A stretch of DNA of 64,000 bases from Glutamicibacter nicotianae (GCF_006539525.1 NZ_BJNE01000001.1:552656-616655), one strand, 5' to 3'; shown: positions 25,466 to 35,050, counted from the first letter of the stretch. Made by a program: numbers and translations. Notes: generated from the letters alone by a model not told the origin.

Positions 25466-27105
25466 GCGTTCAGTTCCTTGCTCAAGAAGTTCTTGTTATT
25501 CAGCTCGCTTGGGTGCAATGTCCAGCCATAGCGCACGCTCTGGCCTGGCCCGTTGCTGGTGCTTTCGGTTGAATCCAGGCGATGGTGTGCACCTAGGCTT
25601 CCGGTACGCGCCATGGAACCTGCGGCAATGATCCGTGCGGCGATCCACAGATTGCACAGTTCTGCTTGCTCTCGCGCCGTGGCGGCTACCGGGGCACTCG
25701 TCGCCAGCATGTGGGACATTTCCTCCAGCTGCCCACCGGTGCGGTAGACGCCAAGGGCGTTGCTGGCAGCGGCTTGCAGGTGCTCAAGATCCAGCGGCGC
25801 TTCCGGGATGGACTCGGAGATCTGCCGGATGGCCAGCTCCTCGGTGATGCAGCGGGCATCCGCCGGGTCGCTGCTCACTGCCACGATAGCATCCCGGGCG
25901 AAGACCATGGCTTCGAGCAAGGAGTTGCTGGCCAAGCGGTTGGCACCATGAACTGTCGTGTTGGCGCATTCGCCGGCCGCATAGAGTCCGGGGACAGTGG
26001 TTCGTCCTGAGGTGTCAGTGTAGATCCCGCCCATGAAGTAATGCTGGGCAGCCACCACCGGAATCAGATCATGAGCCATGTCCAATCCTGAGTCGTCCTC
26101 GGTGCACGAGGCAAGCTTGGCAGTGATGGAAGGGAAACGGGCTACGAGGAATCCCTTGCCCTGGGTTTCTTCCACCGCCCGCGCGTCAAGGAAAACCTGG
26201 TGCCCGTCTTGGATTTGGCCATGGATGCCTCGGGCCACGACATCACGGGGCGCCAGTTCTGCATCCGGGTGGAGTTCAGGCATGAAACGCTGCCCAGCCT
26301 CGTTGACCAGGATGGCTCCTTCGCCACGCACGGCTTCGGACACCATGCCGGCCTTCGGATATTTGGCAGGGTCAACCAATGTTGGATGGAACTGGATGAA
26401 TTCGGCATCAGCGATCACAGCACCGGCCCGGGCGGCCAAGCCAAGGCCGTCGGCGGTTGCCCCCTGGGGATTCGTGGTTGCCGAGTACAACTGCCCAATC
26501 CCGCCGGTCGCCAGCAGCACCGAGTCGGCTTCGAGCATTCGCTCCTCATTGTGGCGCAGATAGTGCACCCCGGAGACTCTTCCGTTTTGCAGCAGCAGGT
26601 CGGTGGCAAGCGCGTCCTCGATGATGCTGAGCTTGCTTTCTACCTCCAGCTGGCGCACGGCGCGCGCTAGGGTACGCACCAATGAGGCGCCAGTGGCATC
26701 CCCATTGATATGCAGAATTCGGTGGGCGCTGTGCGCGGCCTCAAGGCCGAGTTGGTAGGAACCGTCTGCATTTCGGTCAAAGTCCACAGCATAGGTTTCC
26801 AAGGCCTGCACCAGCTCTTCGCCCGAGGAGCACAGGTGTTCCACTGGTTCCAGACCGCAGTGTCCCGCGCCCGCCTTCAGCGTATCGGCAACATGCTTGG
26901 ACACCGAGTCGCCGTGGGCTACGGATGCTTCGGTGACAGCCGACAGGCCACCCTGCGCGTGCTCGGAATTCGAGTCGCCGAGTTTGCCTTTGGTCAGCAG
27001 TACCGGCCGGATGCCCAGCTGCACGGCTTGCAGGGCAGCGCATAGGCCCGCCACTCCTGAGCCGATGATCACCAGCTTCTCTGGTGTTCGCTGCTCCTGG
27101 CTCAT
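25462..27105 (-). CDS. nadB: L-aspartate oxidase
   Basis: 547 residues, FAD enzyme making iminoaspartate from aspartate, the first step of de novo NAD synthesis. The dinucleotide fold is at the N-terminus (LVIIGSGVAGLCAALQAVQLG), followed by SEHAQGGLSAV, LLATGGIGQLYSATTNP, and GLYAAGECANTTVHGANRLA, all conserved in NadB. The C-terminal helical region is present. It follows nadA with a 4-base overlap; its product passes directly to NadA. Confidence 0.96.
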   Translation of the reverse strand: MSQEQRTPEKLVIIGSGVAGLCAALQAVQLGIRPVLLTKGKLGDSNSEHAQGGLSAVTEASVAHGDSVSKHVADTLKAGAGHCGLEPVEHLCSSGEELVQALETYAVDFDRNADGSYQLGLEAAHSAHRILHINGDATGASLVRTLARAVRQLEVESKLSIIEDALATDLLLQNGRVSGVHYLRHNEERMLEADSVLLATGGIGQLYSATTNPQGATADGLGLAARAGAVIADAEFIQFHPTLVDPAKYPKAGMVSEAVRGEGAILVNEAGQRFMPELHPDAELAPRDVVARGIHGQIQDGHQVFLDARAVEETQGKGFLVARFPSITAKLASCTEDDSGLDMAHDLIPVVAAQHYFMGGIYTDTSGRTTVPGLYAAGECANTTVHGANRLASNSLLEAMVFARDAIVAVSSDPADARCITEELAIRQISESIPEAPLDLEHLQAAASNALGVYRTGGQLEEMSHMLATSAPVAATAREQAELCNLWIAARIIAAGSMARTGSLGAHHRLDSTESTSNGPGQSVRYGWTLHPSELNNKNFLSKELNA

Positions 27106-28385
27106 GGCTTGGCAGCCAGCATGCGCTCCAGGGCGATCTTTGCATCTGCCTGCTGTTCCTTCGGCACCGAGATCTGGTTGACCACGCGTCCGGCAACCAG
27201 CTCTTCAAGCACCCATGCAAGGTAGCCCGGGTGGATTCGGTACATGGTGGAACATGGGCAGATCACTGGATCAAGGCAGAAGATGTTGTGCTGCGGGTAC
27301 TGGGCAGCCAGGCGGTTGACCATGTTGATTTCGGTACCGATGGCAAAATCAGTCGGTTCGGTTGCGGCCGCAATGGCCTTTTGGATGTAGTCGGTGGAAC
27401 CGGCTTCATCCGCGGCGTCGACGACTTCCATCGGGCACTCAGGATGCACGATGACACGCACGCCCGGGAAGTCCTCGCGCGCCGTGGCGATCTGCGCCGG
27501 GTTGAAGCGCTTGTGCACGGAGCAGAAGCCGTGCCACAAAATGACCTTGGCATCGAGCAGTGTGGCAGCTTCGTTGCCGCCCAGTTCCTTGCGCGGAGTC
27601 CACATTGGCATTTGCTCCAATGGAATGCCCATTCCCTTGGCGGTGTTGCGTCCGAGGTGCTGGTCCGGGAAGAACAAGACACGGCGTCCGCGCTCGAAAG
27701 CCCACTCCAAAACGGTTGCCGCGTTGGAAGAGGTGCAAACCAGTCCGCCGTTGCGACCGACAAATGCCTTGAGCTCGGCGGAGCAGTTCATGTAGGTCAC
27801 GGGGATCACCGGCATCCGCCCGTCATCGGCTTCATCCGCGTAGAGCGCGGTGAGCTCTTCCCAGCACTGCTGCACGCTCGGGCCGTCGGCCATATCCGCC
27901 ATCGAGCAGCCTGCCGCAAGATTCGGCAGGATTACCGCCTGGTCCTCGCGGCTGAGGATATCCGCGGTTTCGGCCATGAAGTGCACGCCGCAGAACACGA
28001 TGGCTTCTGCCTTGTCGCGGGTCAGGGCCGCATTGGCCAGCTGGAAGGAGTCGCCTACGAAGTCCGCGTACTTCACCACTTCGTCGCGCTGGTAGAAGTG
28101 CCCGAGGATCACTGCCTTGTCCCCCAGGGTTTCCTTGGCAGCAATGATGCGAGCATCAAGCTCGGCGTCGCTGGCCTTGAGATATTCTTCCGGGATGGAA
28201 CCCTGTACCGGGTAGCCTGCTGGCACCGAATCGCCTTGGGAGGCGCCGGGACCGTAGCCTGCCGGCGTGTCCCACGGGTTGGACGCCAGGTCGGTGGAGC
28301 AGGTGGAGCCCGGTGCCAGCAGATTGAGCCGAGCGATGTTCTGGGCTACCGAGGCATTGGCGTTGTCAGTGATTTGGGTGCTCAT
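27102..28385 (-). CDS. nadA: Quinolinate synthase
   Basis: 427 residues. NadA condenses iminoaspartate with dihydroxyacetone phosphate to quinolinate using an oxygen-sensitive [4Fe-4S] cluster. The three cluster cysteines are recognisable in VFCGVHFMAET, IVHPECPMEVVD and CLDPVICPCSTMYRIHP. An N-terminal extension of ~70 residues is typical of actinobacterial forms. ATG start at 28385. Separated by 52 bases from the regulator gene upstream; that gap contains a weak TTAC...GTAA repeat. Confidence 0.96.
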   Translation of the reverse strand: MSTQITDNANASVAQNIARLNLLAPGSTCSTDLASNPWDTPAGYGPGASQGDSVPAGYPVQGSIPEEYLKASDAELDARIIAAKETLGDKAVILGHFYQRDEVVKYADFVGDSFQLANAALTRDKAEAIVFCGVHFMAETADILSREDQAVILPNLAAGCSMADMADGPSVQQCWEELTALYADEADDGRMPVIPVTYMNCSAELKAFVGRNGGLVCTSSNAATVLEWAFERGRRVLFFPDQHLGRNTAKGMGIPLEQMPMWTPRKELGGNEAATLLDAKVILWHGFCSVHKRFNPAQIATAREDFPGVRVIVHPECPMEVVDAADEAGSTDYIQKAIAAATEPTDFAIGTEINMVNRLAAQYPQHNIFCLDPVICPCSTMYRIHPGYLAWVLEELVAGRVVNQISVPKEQQADAKIALERMLAAKP

Positions 28386-28437
28386 GGGTTCGTCCGTTTC
28401 TTACAGGATGACGGTAAATAAGTGTGGATGATGCTTG

Positions 28438-29163
28438 CTAGCCGTGCAGCGGGTCGACTTCCAATGGGTCCGGCCCATGGCCCACGTAGCGGTAGAGCCG
28501 AGGAGGCCGGTGCTGTCCGCCAGCCAGATACTCATCGGTTTCCTCGATGGAAGCCGTGCTCTTGAGCGTGCGGCGGAAGTTCGCGGGATCCAGGCGCCGT
28601 CCGAGGATGGCCTCGTAGACTCCGCGCAGAGCCGCCAAGGTGAAGCGCTCTCCCAGCAGCCGATGCGCTATCTGCCCGTATTCGGTCTTGTTTCGCAGCC
28701 GCCACATGGCGTAGTCCAGGATCTTCCGGTGGTCGAAAGCCATCTGGGCAATCTGCGGATCATCGATATCGAACCAAGCCACGTTGTCGTCTTGGACCGT
28801 GGCGCAGACTTGGTCAGCGTTCAGCAGCGCAAAGTAGGCGATGGTGACCAGCCGGTGGGTTGGCGAGCGGTCGATGTCGCCGAAAGTGTAGAGCTGCTCC
28901 AGGTAGGAGGGGCGTAGACCTGTGGTCTCGGCCAAGTTGCGTCCGGCCGCTTGGCCGAGGGATTCGCGCGGATCAACTGGACCGCCCGGCAGCGCCCACA
29001 TTCCGGCGTGGGGTTGGCGAACTCGACGGACCACGGGCAAGCAGAGTTTGTCAGGGCCACCGTCCTTGCCTTCGCGGATTCCCAGGATCACTGTGGAAAC
29101 CGCAAGAGCGGGTGGCAGGTTGCGGCGTTCTTCGACGTTCGCCCAGCCAGGTACGGATGACAT
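28438..29163 (-). CDS. nrtR: NrtR-like Nudix-domain transcriptional regulator of NAD synthesis
   Basis: 241 residues from the ATG at 29163. The N-terminal Nudix domain is recognisable (MWALPGGPVDPRESLGQAAGRNLAETTGL), but the catalytic REUXEE residues are changed (RNLAETTGL in place of REL-EE), as expected for a sensor rather than a hydrolase. The C-terminal winged helix (FTLAALRGVYEAILGRRLDP) binds DNA. NrtR/NdnR proteins repress NAD genes and are released by ADP-ribose-type ligands. It heads the nad operon, and a 23-bp palindrome lies 35-57 bases upstream. An upstream ATG at 29208 lies inside that palindrome and is unlikely. Confidence 0.82.
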   Translation of the reverse strand: MSSVPGWANVEERRNLPPALAVSTVILGIREGKDGGPDKLCLPVVRRVRQPHAGMWALPGGPVDPRESLGQAAGRNLAETTGLRPSYLEQLYTFGDIDRSPTHRLVTIAYFALLNADQVCATVQDDNVAWFDIDDPQIAQMAFDHRKILDYAMWRLRNKTEYGQIAHRLLGERFTLAALRGVYEAILGRRLDPANFRRTLKSTASIEETDEYLAGGQHRPPRLYRYVGHGPDPLEVDPLHG

Positions 29164-29197
29164 TTTTTCTTGCCTCGTTTTCAAAGCATTCGATTTC

Positions 29198-29220
29198 GTT
29201 AGAGTCATTCTGACATTAAC
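29198..29220. promoter_or_regulatory. 23-bp palindrome, candidate NrtR operator
   Basis: GTTA-ga-GTCA-ttc-TGAC-at-TAAC: two nested pairs of perfect arms around one axis. It lies between the nad operon regulator and the divergent hydrolase gene (start 29267), where an autoregulatory NrtR site is expected. No match to a published matrix was tested. Confidence 0.55.
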
Positions 29221-29266
29221 ACTCTTGGCACGCTAGCCCGGATCTCATTTCGCCGGTGGATAGCCT

Positions 29267-30028
29267 ATGATCAATGGCATGACTTTGGATCTGAATCTTC
29301 GAGTGGTTCGCGCAAACGCTGAGGTGAAAAGCCCATCCGTGCTTTTCATCCATGGCTTCGCCTCATCCGGCGAATTGAATTGGGACCGCTCGCGTTGGCT
29401 GAAATATTTCACCGATGCGGGACGCGATGTCCTTCTGATTGACTTGCCCGGCCATGGAGAAGACCCTCGACGCAACGACGGCAGCTGGGCACCAAGCCAG
29501 ATTCGCCAGGCGCTGGCGGCCATTGTGATGGATCTGGATGAAGGTCCAGTCGATGTCATCGGCTACTCGTTGGGTTCACGCCTTGCCTGGGAGTTCGCCG
29601 CATTCAATCCAGACCTGGTGAATCACCTGGTCATCGGAGGTCCAGGGGCCGGCGATCCGCTGGCTGCCTTCGAATTGGATCAGGCCCGCGCCCATGTCGA
29701 GACGGGCGAAAAGATCCATGATGACTACACTGCCACCATCATGCAGATTGCCAAGGCTGAGCCGTCCAATGATCTCTCGGCGCTCTTTGAGCTGATCGAA
29801 GCCATCAAGTCCGAGCCGTATGACCCTGCCGCAAAGGTACCGTCAGTCCCGACCTTGCTGGTGGCTGGAGACCAAGATGATCTCGCCACGACCATGCCGC
29901 ACCTGCGTCGGTTGCTGAAGAATGCGGGGACACGCAATGAAGTGCTGTGGCTAGCAGGACGCAATCACGCCAACGCGGTTACCAGCCGCGAGTTCAAGGA
30001 AAAGGCGCTGGGGTTCTTGAATTCCTAG
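29267..30028 (+). CDS. Alpha/beta-hydrolase-fold protein
   Basis: 253 residues. Oxyanion-loop motif FIHGFASSGELNWDRSRW after strand 3, nucleophile elbow GYSLGSRLAWE with the Ser, an acid residue in TLLVAGDQDD, and the catalytic His in LAGRNHANAVTS. This is the MenH/esterase-like group of small serine hydrolases; substrate unknown. GGTGGA lies a few bases before the ATG. Shares an intergenic region with the nrtR/nad operon, so could be co-regulated; that is only positional. Confidence 0.85.
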   Translation: MINGMTLDLNLRVVRANAEVKSPSVLFIHGFASSGELNWDRSRWLKYFTDAGRDVLLIDLPGHGEDPRRNDGSWAPSQIRQALAAIVMDLDEGPVDVIGYSLGSRLAWEFAAFNPDLVNHLVIGGPGAGDPLAAFELDQARAHVETGEKIHDDYTATIMQIAKAEPSNDLSALFELIEAIKSEPYDPAAKVPSVPTLLVAGDQDDLATTMPHLRRLLKNAGTRNEVLWLAGRNHANAVTSREFKEKALGFLNS

Positions 30029-30050
30029 GCGTAATCCCACAACCAGTTGG

Positions 30051-30081
30051 CTGCCCTACGGATCTTTCCGTAGGGCAGTTT
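30051..30081 (+). terminator. Terminator of the hydrolase gene
   Basis: Perfect 12-bp stem CTGCCCTACGGA / TCCGTAGGGCAG with a TCTT loop, followed by TTTAGCTTT. The convergent regulator gene ends at 30130, so it may function for both. Confidence 0.85.
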
Positions 30082-30129
30082 AGCTTTATATACTCCCGAA
30101 TCAGATCGGACCAGCGCCGTAGTGCGAGA

Positions 30130-30909
30130 CTACAGCGGCGTGTACATCAACAGGGTCAAGTCTGTGGCTTCGGTAGGAGTCAGGTTGTGCTGCTCATAGC
30201 GGGTCAGCCCCAATTTAGGGTGCCGGAACACGCGTTCGCCGGTGCGGAACCCTGCAACGTCCCGTTCATTCCAGATGGCGGCGAATTCCGGGGAAGCCGC
30301 CGAGACCCGGGCAACGATTCCGCTCTCCCCCGAAGGGCTGAGCCATCCACGCGTTTCAGCACGGAAACTTCCAACGAATCCTCGGCTTTGCACTTCCCAG
30401 TCCGGCAGCATTTCGCGCAGCTGCGCGTCGGTGAACACCAGCCACAGCAGATTCCGGTCCTCGCTCTCCAGCGACTCCACCCGCGGATACAGCTCCGCGT
30501 AGGCCCGGTTCCATCCCAGGATGGTCCAGTCAGCCGAAAGCAGGAAGGCAGGGAACTGCAACGCATCCAGCAAGCGTTGCAGGGCCGGGGTCATTCCGCC
30601 GTTGCCGATTGGCTCCAGCTCGCCGTGCCCGGCCAGCGAAAACAGGTACGAGGATTCCACCGGGGTCAGCCGGTACAAGCGTGCCAATGACTGCAAGACC
30701 TGGCGGGAGGGATTAATATCCCGGGCCTGCTCCAGCCAGGTGTACCAGGTAACAGAAACACCGGCCAAGGTGGCGACTTCCTCACGGCGCAAACCTCGCA
30801 CCCGGCTGCGCCCGATCTCCGGCAGTCCGTGCGATGCCCTGTCAGCCCGGGCTCTGCGGTCCTTGAGGAAGGCCGCGAGCTCTTCTCTGCGTCTCTGGCT
30901 TGGATTCAC
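30130..30909 (-). CDS. HTH regulator with MmyB-like ligand-binding domain
   Basis: 259 residues from a GTG at 30909 (AGAGGGG eight bases upstream; a GTG at 30918 is another choice). Residues ~1-85: XRE-type HTH with the typical MmyB lead LPEIGRSRVRGLRREEVATL and WYTWLEQ. Residues ~95-259: the PAS-like MLTR domain (LDALQFPAFLLSADWTILGW ... YAELYP ... LLWLVF), which in crystallised members binds a fatty-acid-like molecule. A 14-bp palindrome precedes the gene. Divergent from ilvD. The regulated gene is normally the divergent neighbour, so control of ilvD is possible. Confidence 0.82.
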   Translation of the reverse strand: MNPSQRRREELAAFLKDRRARADRASHGLPEIGRSRVRGLRREEVATLAGVSVTWYTWLEQARDINPSRQVLQSLARLYRLTPVESSYLFSLAGHGELEPIGNGGMTPALQRLLDALQFPAFLLSADWTILGWNRAYAELYPRVESLESEDRNLLWLVFTDAQLREMLPDWEVQSRGFVGSFRAETRGWLSPSGESGIVARVSAASPEFAAIWNERDVAGFRTGERVFRHPKLGLTRYEQHNLTPTEATDLTLLMYTPL

Positions 30910-30930
30910 TGGGCCCACCCCTCTGCATGG

Positions 30931-30944
30931 TAGTAGTACTACTA
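30931..30944. promoter_or_regulatory. 14-bp palindrome between the MmyB regulator and ilvD
   Basis: TAGTAGT/ACTACTA is a perfect palindrome 22 bases before the regulator's GTG and about 51 bases before ilvD. Candidate operator for the MmyB-type protein; no family consensus is available to compare. Confidence 0.45.
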
Positions 30945-30994
30945 GTATCGTCACCGTCTGGGTTTGACGGCAAATATATGGTGAGATTTTAGGT

Positions 30995-32914
30995 ATGACC
31001 ACACTTCGTTCACACACTGTCACCCATGGCCGCAATATGGCCGGCGCTCGCGCACTGTTCCGCGCAGCCGGCGTGAACGGCGCCGACCTCGGGCGCAAGC
31101 CGATCATCGCGGTCTCCAACAGCTTCACCGAATTCGTTCCCGGACACACCCACCTGCAGCCGGTTGGCCGCATCGTGTCCGAGGCCATCGAGGCAGCCGG
31201 CGGCATTCCCCGCGAATTCAACACCATCGCGGTGGATGACGGCATCGCCATGGGCCACGGCGGCATGCTCTACTCCCTGCCATCCCGCGACCTGATCGCG
31301 GACTCCGTGGAGTACATGGTCAACGCCCACTGCGCCGATGCGCTGATCTGCATCTCCAACTGCGACAAGATCACCCCCGGCATGCTCATGGCCGCACTGC
31401 GCCTGAACATCCCGACCGTCTTCGTCTCCGGCGGCCCCATGGAATCGGGCCGTGCCACCCTGGTTGACGGCACCGTGCGCACCCTGGACCTGGTGGATGC
31501 CATCTCCGAGGCAGTGAACGAGAACGTCTCCGATGCCGACCTGCTGCGCATCGAAGAGTCCGCCTGCCCTACCTGCGGCTCCTGCTCCGGCATGTTCACC
31601 GCCAACTCGATGAACTGCCTGACCGAGGCCATGGGCCTCTCGCTGCCAGGCAACGGCTCCACCTTGGCCACCCACACCGCGCGCAAGGACCTGTACCAGA
31701 ACGCCGGCAAGCTGGTAGTCGATATCGCCAACCGCTACTACGGCGAAGATGACGAAACCGTGCTGCCCCGCAGCATCGCCACCAAGAAGGCCTTCGGCAA
31801 CGCCATGGCACTTGATATCGCCATGGGCGGTTCCACCAACACCATCTTGCACCTGCTGGCCGCCGCCCGCGAGGCCGGCGTGGACTTCGGCCTGGATGAG
31901 ATCGATGAGGTCTCCCGCCGCGTGCCATGCCTGGCCAAGGTGGCACCGAACGCTGCCGGCAACGGCACCATCTACTACATGGAAGATGTCCACCGCGCCG
32001 GCGGCATCCCTGCCATCCTCGGCGAATTGCGCCGTGGCGGCCTGCTGGATGAAACCGTGCACACCGTCCACTCGGCAACCCTGGGCGAATGGCTCGATAA
32101 CTGGGATATCCGTGGCGGCAAGGCGACGCAGGAATCCTTCGACCTGTGGCACGCGGCCCCGGGCGGCAAGCGCTCCTCCACCGCATTCTCGCAGTCCGAG
32201 AAGTGGGCGGCCCTGGACACCGATGAAGCAGAAGGCTGCATCCACTCGGTAGAGCACGCCTACTCCAAGGACGGCGGCCTGGCCGTGCTGCGCGGCAACA
32301 TCGCTGTGGACGGCGCAGTGGTCAAGACCGCTGGCGTCGACCCATCGATCTGGACCTTCTCCGGCCCGGCTGTGGTCTGCGAATCCCAGGACGAGGCAGT
32401 GGAGAAGATCCTGAACAAGCAGGTGAAGGAAGGCGACGTAGTGGTCATCCGCTACGAAGGACCGAGGGGCGGTCCCGGCATGCAGGAAATGCTCTACCCG
32501 ACCTCGTTCCTCAAGGGCCGCGGCCTGGGCAAGTCCTGCGCGCTGATCACCGATGGCCGCTTCTCCGGCGGCACTTCGGGCCTGTCCATCGGCCATGTCT
32601 CCCCCGAGGCGGCCTCCGGCGGCCTGATCGCGCTGGTTGAAGATGGCGATACCATCTCCATCGATATCCCGACCCGCGAACTGACCTTGAACGTCTCCGA
32701 CGAGGTTCTGGCCCAGCGCCGCGAGCGCCTGATCGCCACCACCGGCTACCATCCGAAGAACCGCGACCGCGTGGTCTCCCCTGCGCTGCGCGCCTACGCC
32801 GCCATGGCGTTGTCCGCAGACAAGGGTGCGGTACGCGATGTCGACAGTGTGGAGCGCGCCATGCGCGAAGCCCATGAGCGCGAAGCTGCAGCCCAGAGCG
32901 CATCGCAGATATAG
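30995..32914 (+). CDS. ilvD: Dihydroxy-acid dehydratase
   Basis: 639 residues. Dehydrates 2,3-dihydroxy-3-methyl acids to the 2-oxo precursors of valine, leucine and isoleucine; an iron-sulfur enzyme. Cluster cysteines in [12 protein letters not shown] and [18 protein letters not shown]; substrate/metal segment [16 protein letters not shown] and the late [16 protein letters not shown] are all intact. It is the longer E. coli-like IlvD type. Other ilv genes are not adjacent. A duplicated-type terminator follows. Confidence 0.97.
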   Translation: MTTLRSHTVTHGRNMAGARALFRAAGVNGADLGRKPIIAVSNSFTEFVPGHTHLQPVGRIVSEAIEAAGGIPREFNTIAVDDGIAMGHGGMLYSLPSRDLIADSVEYMVNAHCADALICISNCDKITPGMLMAALRLNIPTVFVSGGPMESGRATLVDGTVRTLDLVDAISEAVNENVSDADLLRIEESACPTCGSCSGMFTANSMNCLTEAMGLSLPGNGSTLATHTARKDLYQNAGKLVVDIANRYYGEDDETVLPRSIATKKAFGNAMALDIAMGGSTNTILHLLAAAREAGVDFGLDEIDEVSRRVPCLAKVAPNAAGNGTIYYMEDVHRAGGIPAILGELRRGGLLDETVHTVHSATLGEWLDNWDIRGGKATQESFDLWHAAPGGKRSSTAFSQSEKWAALDTDEAEGCIHSVEHAYSKDGGLAVLRGNIAVDGAVVKTAGVDPSIWTFSGPAVVCESQDEAVEKILNKQVKEGDVVVIRYEGPRGGPGMQEMLYPTSFLKGRGLGKSCALITDGRFSGGTSGLSIGHVSPEAASGGLIALVEDGDTISIDIPTRELTLNVSDEVLAQRRERLIATTGYHPKNRDRVVSPALRAYAAMALSADKGAVRDVDSVERAMREAHEREAAAQSASQI

Positions 32915-32934
32915 CCTGAAGGCTTGACCGCGGC

Positions 32935-32983
32935 AGCAGGCCCGGACCTCTTATGCGAATAAGGGGTCCGGGCCTGCTCTGTT
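32935..32983 (+). terminator. Terminator of ilvD (copy 1 of a repeated hairpin)
   Basis: A near-perfect stem of about 20 bp built from AGCAGGCCCGGACC / GGTCCGGGCCTGCT plus CTTAT / ATAAG, capped by GCGA, then CTGTTTCTG. A copy identical at 45 of 49 positions lies at 35051-35099 in the same orientation. Confidence 0.85.
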
Positions 32984-33298
32984 TCTGCCGCACTGTTGAT
33001 GCCTCGGAAACATAACGAAACCGTAGTACCTGATGAATTGCATAACTGCTCCGTTGGCGAATAGCCAGATGCATTTCAACGACGCGCCCACCTGCCAACG
33101 GCGACTACAGACTAATCGAAACGTGGCATCTTCATTTGACCGCGCTGATTTTCAAGCTCATCATCTGCTTGCTCAAAGCAACATTTCTGATGCGCGACAT
33201 AGCGACAGATAGACTGCTGTTGTCTTCACTTGGCCTCAATTACTTGCTTGAGCCTTGCAACTTGCCATCATGAACCACTTCCGCAGAAAGCCCATTTC
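32984..33298. other. Gene-free leader of the unknown 33.3-kb gene
   Basis: About 315 bases, AT-richer than the flanks, without a convincing gene. It should contain the promoter of the gene starting at 33299. Confidence 0.5.
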
Positions 33299-34918
33299 AT
33301 GCCTATCCCAGAAGTTCCCGCACCCGATAATCCAGAATTCATTGGAAACAATGCATCGAGCTCCGAGTTGGCCTCACAAGCATCCGATATCGCATTGCTG
33401 GAGGTTGGTGACGGATATGCGATGCTTTTCGCTGATCATGCTCCAAAAGACGTTGATCTCCTCGGCTTCGACTTGCTGGGGCAGAATGCAAGCCAAAGCA
33501 TGTTTGACCACTTCTCTACTGCAACCGGAGTAGGAAACCTGGCTGCTGTTGGCTTATCCGCATTGCCCCAACTTCAGGGACTTGTCCGCCTTGCTCCGGA
33601 ATCATTGCATATATTGAACCAATCAGGTAATACGCTGATGCAGTCCGCAGGCCAGAGCATGGGCACGATAGTGAATAGCAGTGGAACCATCGTTGCACAA
33701 GCTCGATTCCTGCCCGCAGGAATAGCTCCGGCGGGTGCTCTTGGACCGGTAGCTGCTCCAGCAATGGTCCTTTTGGCCATTCAGCTCCAACTGGCTTCCA
33801 TCTCGCGCAAAGTCGACGAGAACATCGAGCTAACACGAGACGTGTTGCGTGCAATCCACGAGGATCAGTGGGCCACCTTGATCGGATTGCATGAAACCAG
33901 TATTCGTGCGCTCCAGGAGGCAGACGCCGCCGGAACCGTCAACAATCATATCTTCGCCCCATTGGCTACTCGCGAAGCAGATCTGCGCAAGTGCCGAAAG
34001 TTGTTCGTCGACTTCGTGCGGAATCATGTCAAGCACCTCGCCGATGATGCCAAATCACGACGAAGCTATATCAAGCAAAATTTTGACCAGATCATCGCCG
34101 ACTCCCACGGCATGTTAATGGCTGAGTTCGCTTGGTACCGCGCTCAGGTACTTCGCGGAGTCCTCATCAGCCGGGACTCGGAGGAATCAGAGGCCAACGA
34201 TCGATTGCTTTCCCATCATGTCGAGGAAACGAATTCTGCGCATGAAGAAGCAATGGGTGAAGTCATCAAGTTGCTCGCAGAAGTTGAAAGTCACGTGCGC
34301 TTACTCGCGCTCCTGCCTGCTGCTCGAAGTCTTCCATTCACTGGTAAGCGCCGCAGCTTAGACGACGCGCTCAAGATGGCGGATGCGCTGGCAACTACAG
34401 TGTCTGACTTACGCAACCAGCTACACTCTGGACGAGATAAATTGGCACCAGCGGTTCCAGTCTTCAAGGAAGGCATGCCAGACAAGCTTGCAGACATTCT
34501 TACCTGGGCGCTCCCGGAAAATGCCCAGCTGTTGGCCTTGGCGGATGCGAATCAAGAAAAGCTACTCACCAACAACGTTTACCTCGGAATTACCAGTGAT
34601 TCCTTCTTTGTCGCAGACCAGAGCGATCTCAACAAAGAAGGCGCCATTGAAAATGTAGTTCCCCTGGCAGATGTCCGTTACGTGCGATTCGCGGAACGGA
34701 CGAAAAAGGGCCCCAAACTGGACGTCATAACCAGGGACGAGAATTACTCGTTTACTTTTGATTCTTGGGCGGCCGAAGGTGCAGCGCTTGAAGCTACTCA
34801 GCGAATGGCAAACATCTTTGCTAGCACCATGAACCTTCCCGCCGAAGAGCAACGGACGGATCCGCTGTTGGTGCCCAGCTTGGAAGGTAAAGCCGTTCAG
34901 GACCAGATCGAGTCGTAG
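33299..34918 (+). CDS. Unknown protein bracketed by duplicated terminators
   Basis: 539 residues from the ATG at 33299 (weak AGAAAG upstream; the frame is open from 33230). I do not recognise the family. Residues ~1-135 are mixed, ~135-165 form a hydrophobic Ala/Pro/Gly/Leu stretch (GIAPAGALGPVAAPAMVLL), then ~170-400 are strongly helical and charged (coiled-coil-like, with two RRS/RRSL boxes), and ~420-510 has strands resembling a bacterial PH-like domain: LLTNNVYLGITSDSFFVADQ, VVPLADVRYVRF, LDVITRDENYSFTFDSW. No signal peptide. AT-rich codon use compared with ilvD. It stands alone between two copies of one terminator, which suggests a separately acquired unit. Confidence 0.75.
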   Translation: MPIPEVPAPDNPEFIGNNASSSELASQASDIALLEVGDGYAMLFADHAPKDVDLLGFDLLGQNASQSMFDHFSTATGVGNLAAVGLSALPQLQGLVRLAPESLHILNQSGNTLMQSAGQSMGTIVNSSGTIVAQARFLPAGIAPAGALGPVAAPAMVLLAIQLQLASISRKVDENIELTRDVLRAIHEDQWATLIGLHETSIRALQEADAAGTVNNHIFAPLATREADLRKCRKLFVDFVRNHVKHLADDAKSRRSYIKQNFDQIIADSHGMLMAEFAWYRAQVLRGVLISRDSEESEANDRLLSHHVEETNSAHEEAMGEVIKLLAEVESHVRLLALLPAARSLPFTGKRRSLDDALKMADALATTVSDLRNQLHSGRDKLAPAVPVFKEGMPDKLADILTWALPENAQLLALADANQEKLLTNNVYLGITSDSFFVADQSDLNKEGAIENVVPLADVRYVRFAERTKKGPKLDVITRDENYSFTFDSWAAEGAALEATQRMANIFASTMNLPAEEQRTDPLLVPSLEGKAVQDQIES

Positions 34919-35050
34919 GTCTATTCCGCCGACGGTCGGAAGTTACGTTCCGCTTCGGCCGAACCAGCAGGATTAGCATCAACGAACGGTTCACTCGCGA
35001 CGCTCTCCGAATTAGTTTTGACCGCGACGTCCGCCTGGCGCACTGAACGA

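Noticed and set aside
30918..31266. Extension of the MmyB regulator frame upstream to 31266
   Set aside because: That part overlaps the divergent ilvD coding region and has no HTH-family character; the GTG at 30909 gives the normal length.
31010..32875. 621-codon minus-strand frame across ilvD
   Set aside because: Antisense shadow of ilvD, Gly/Val/His-rich with no motifs.
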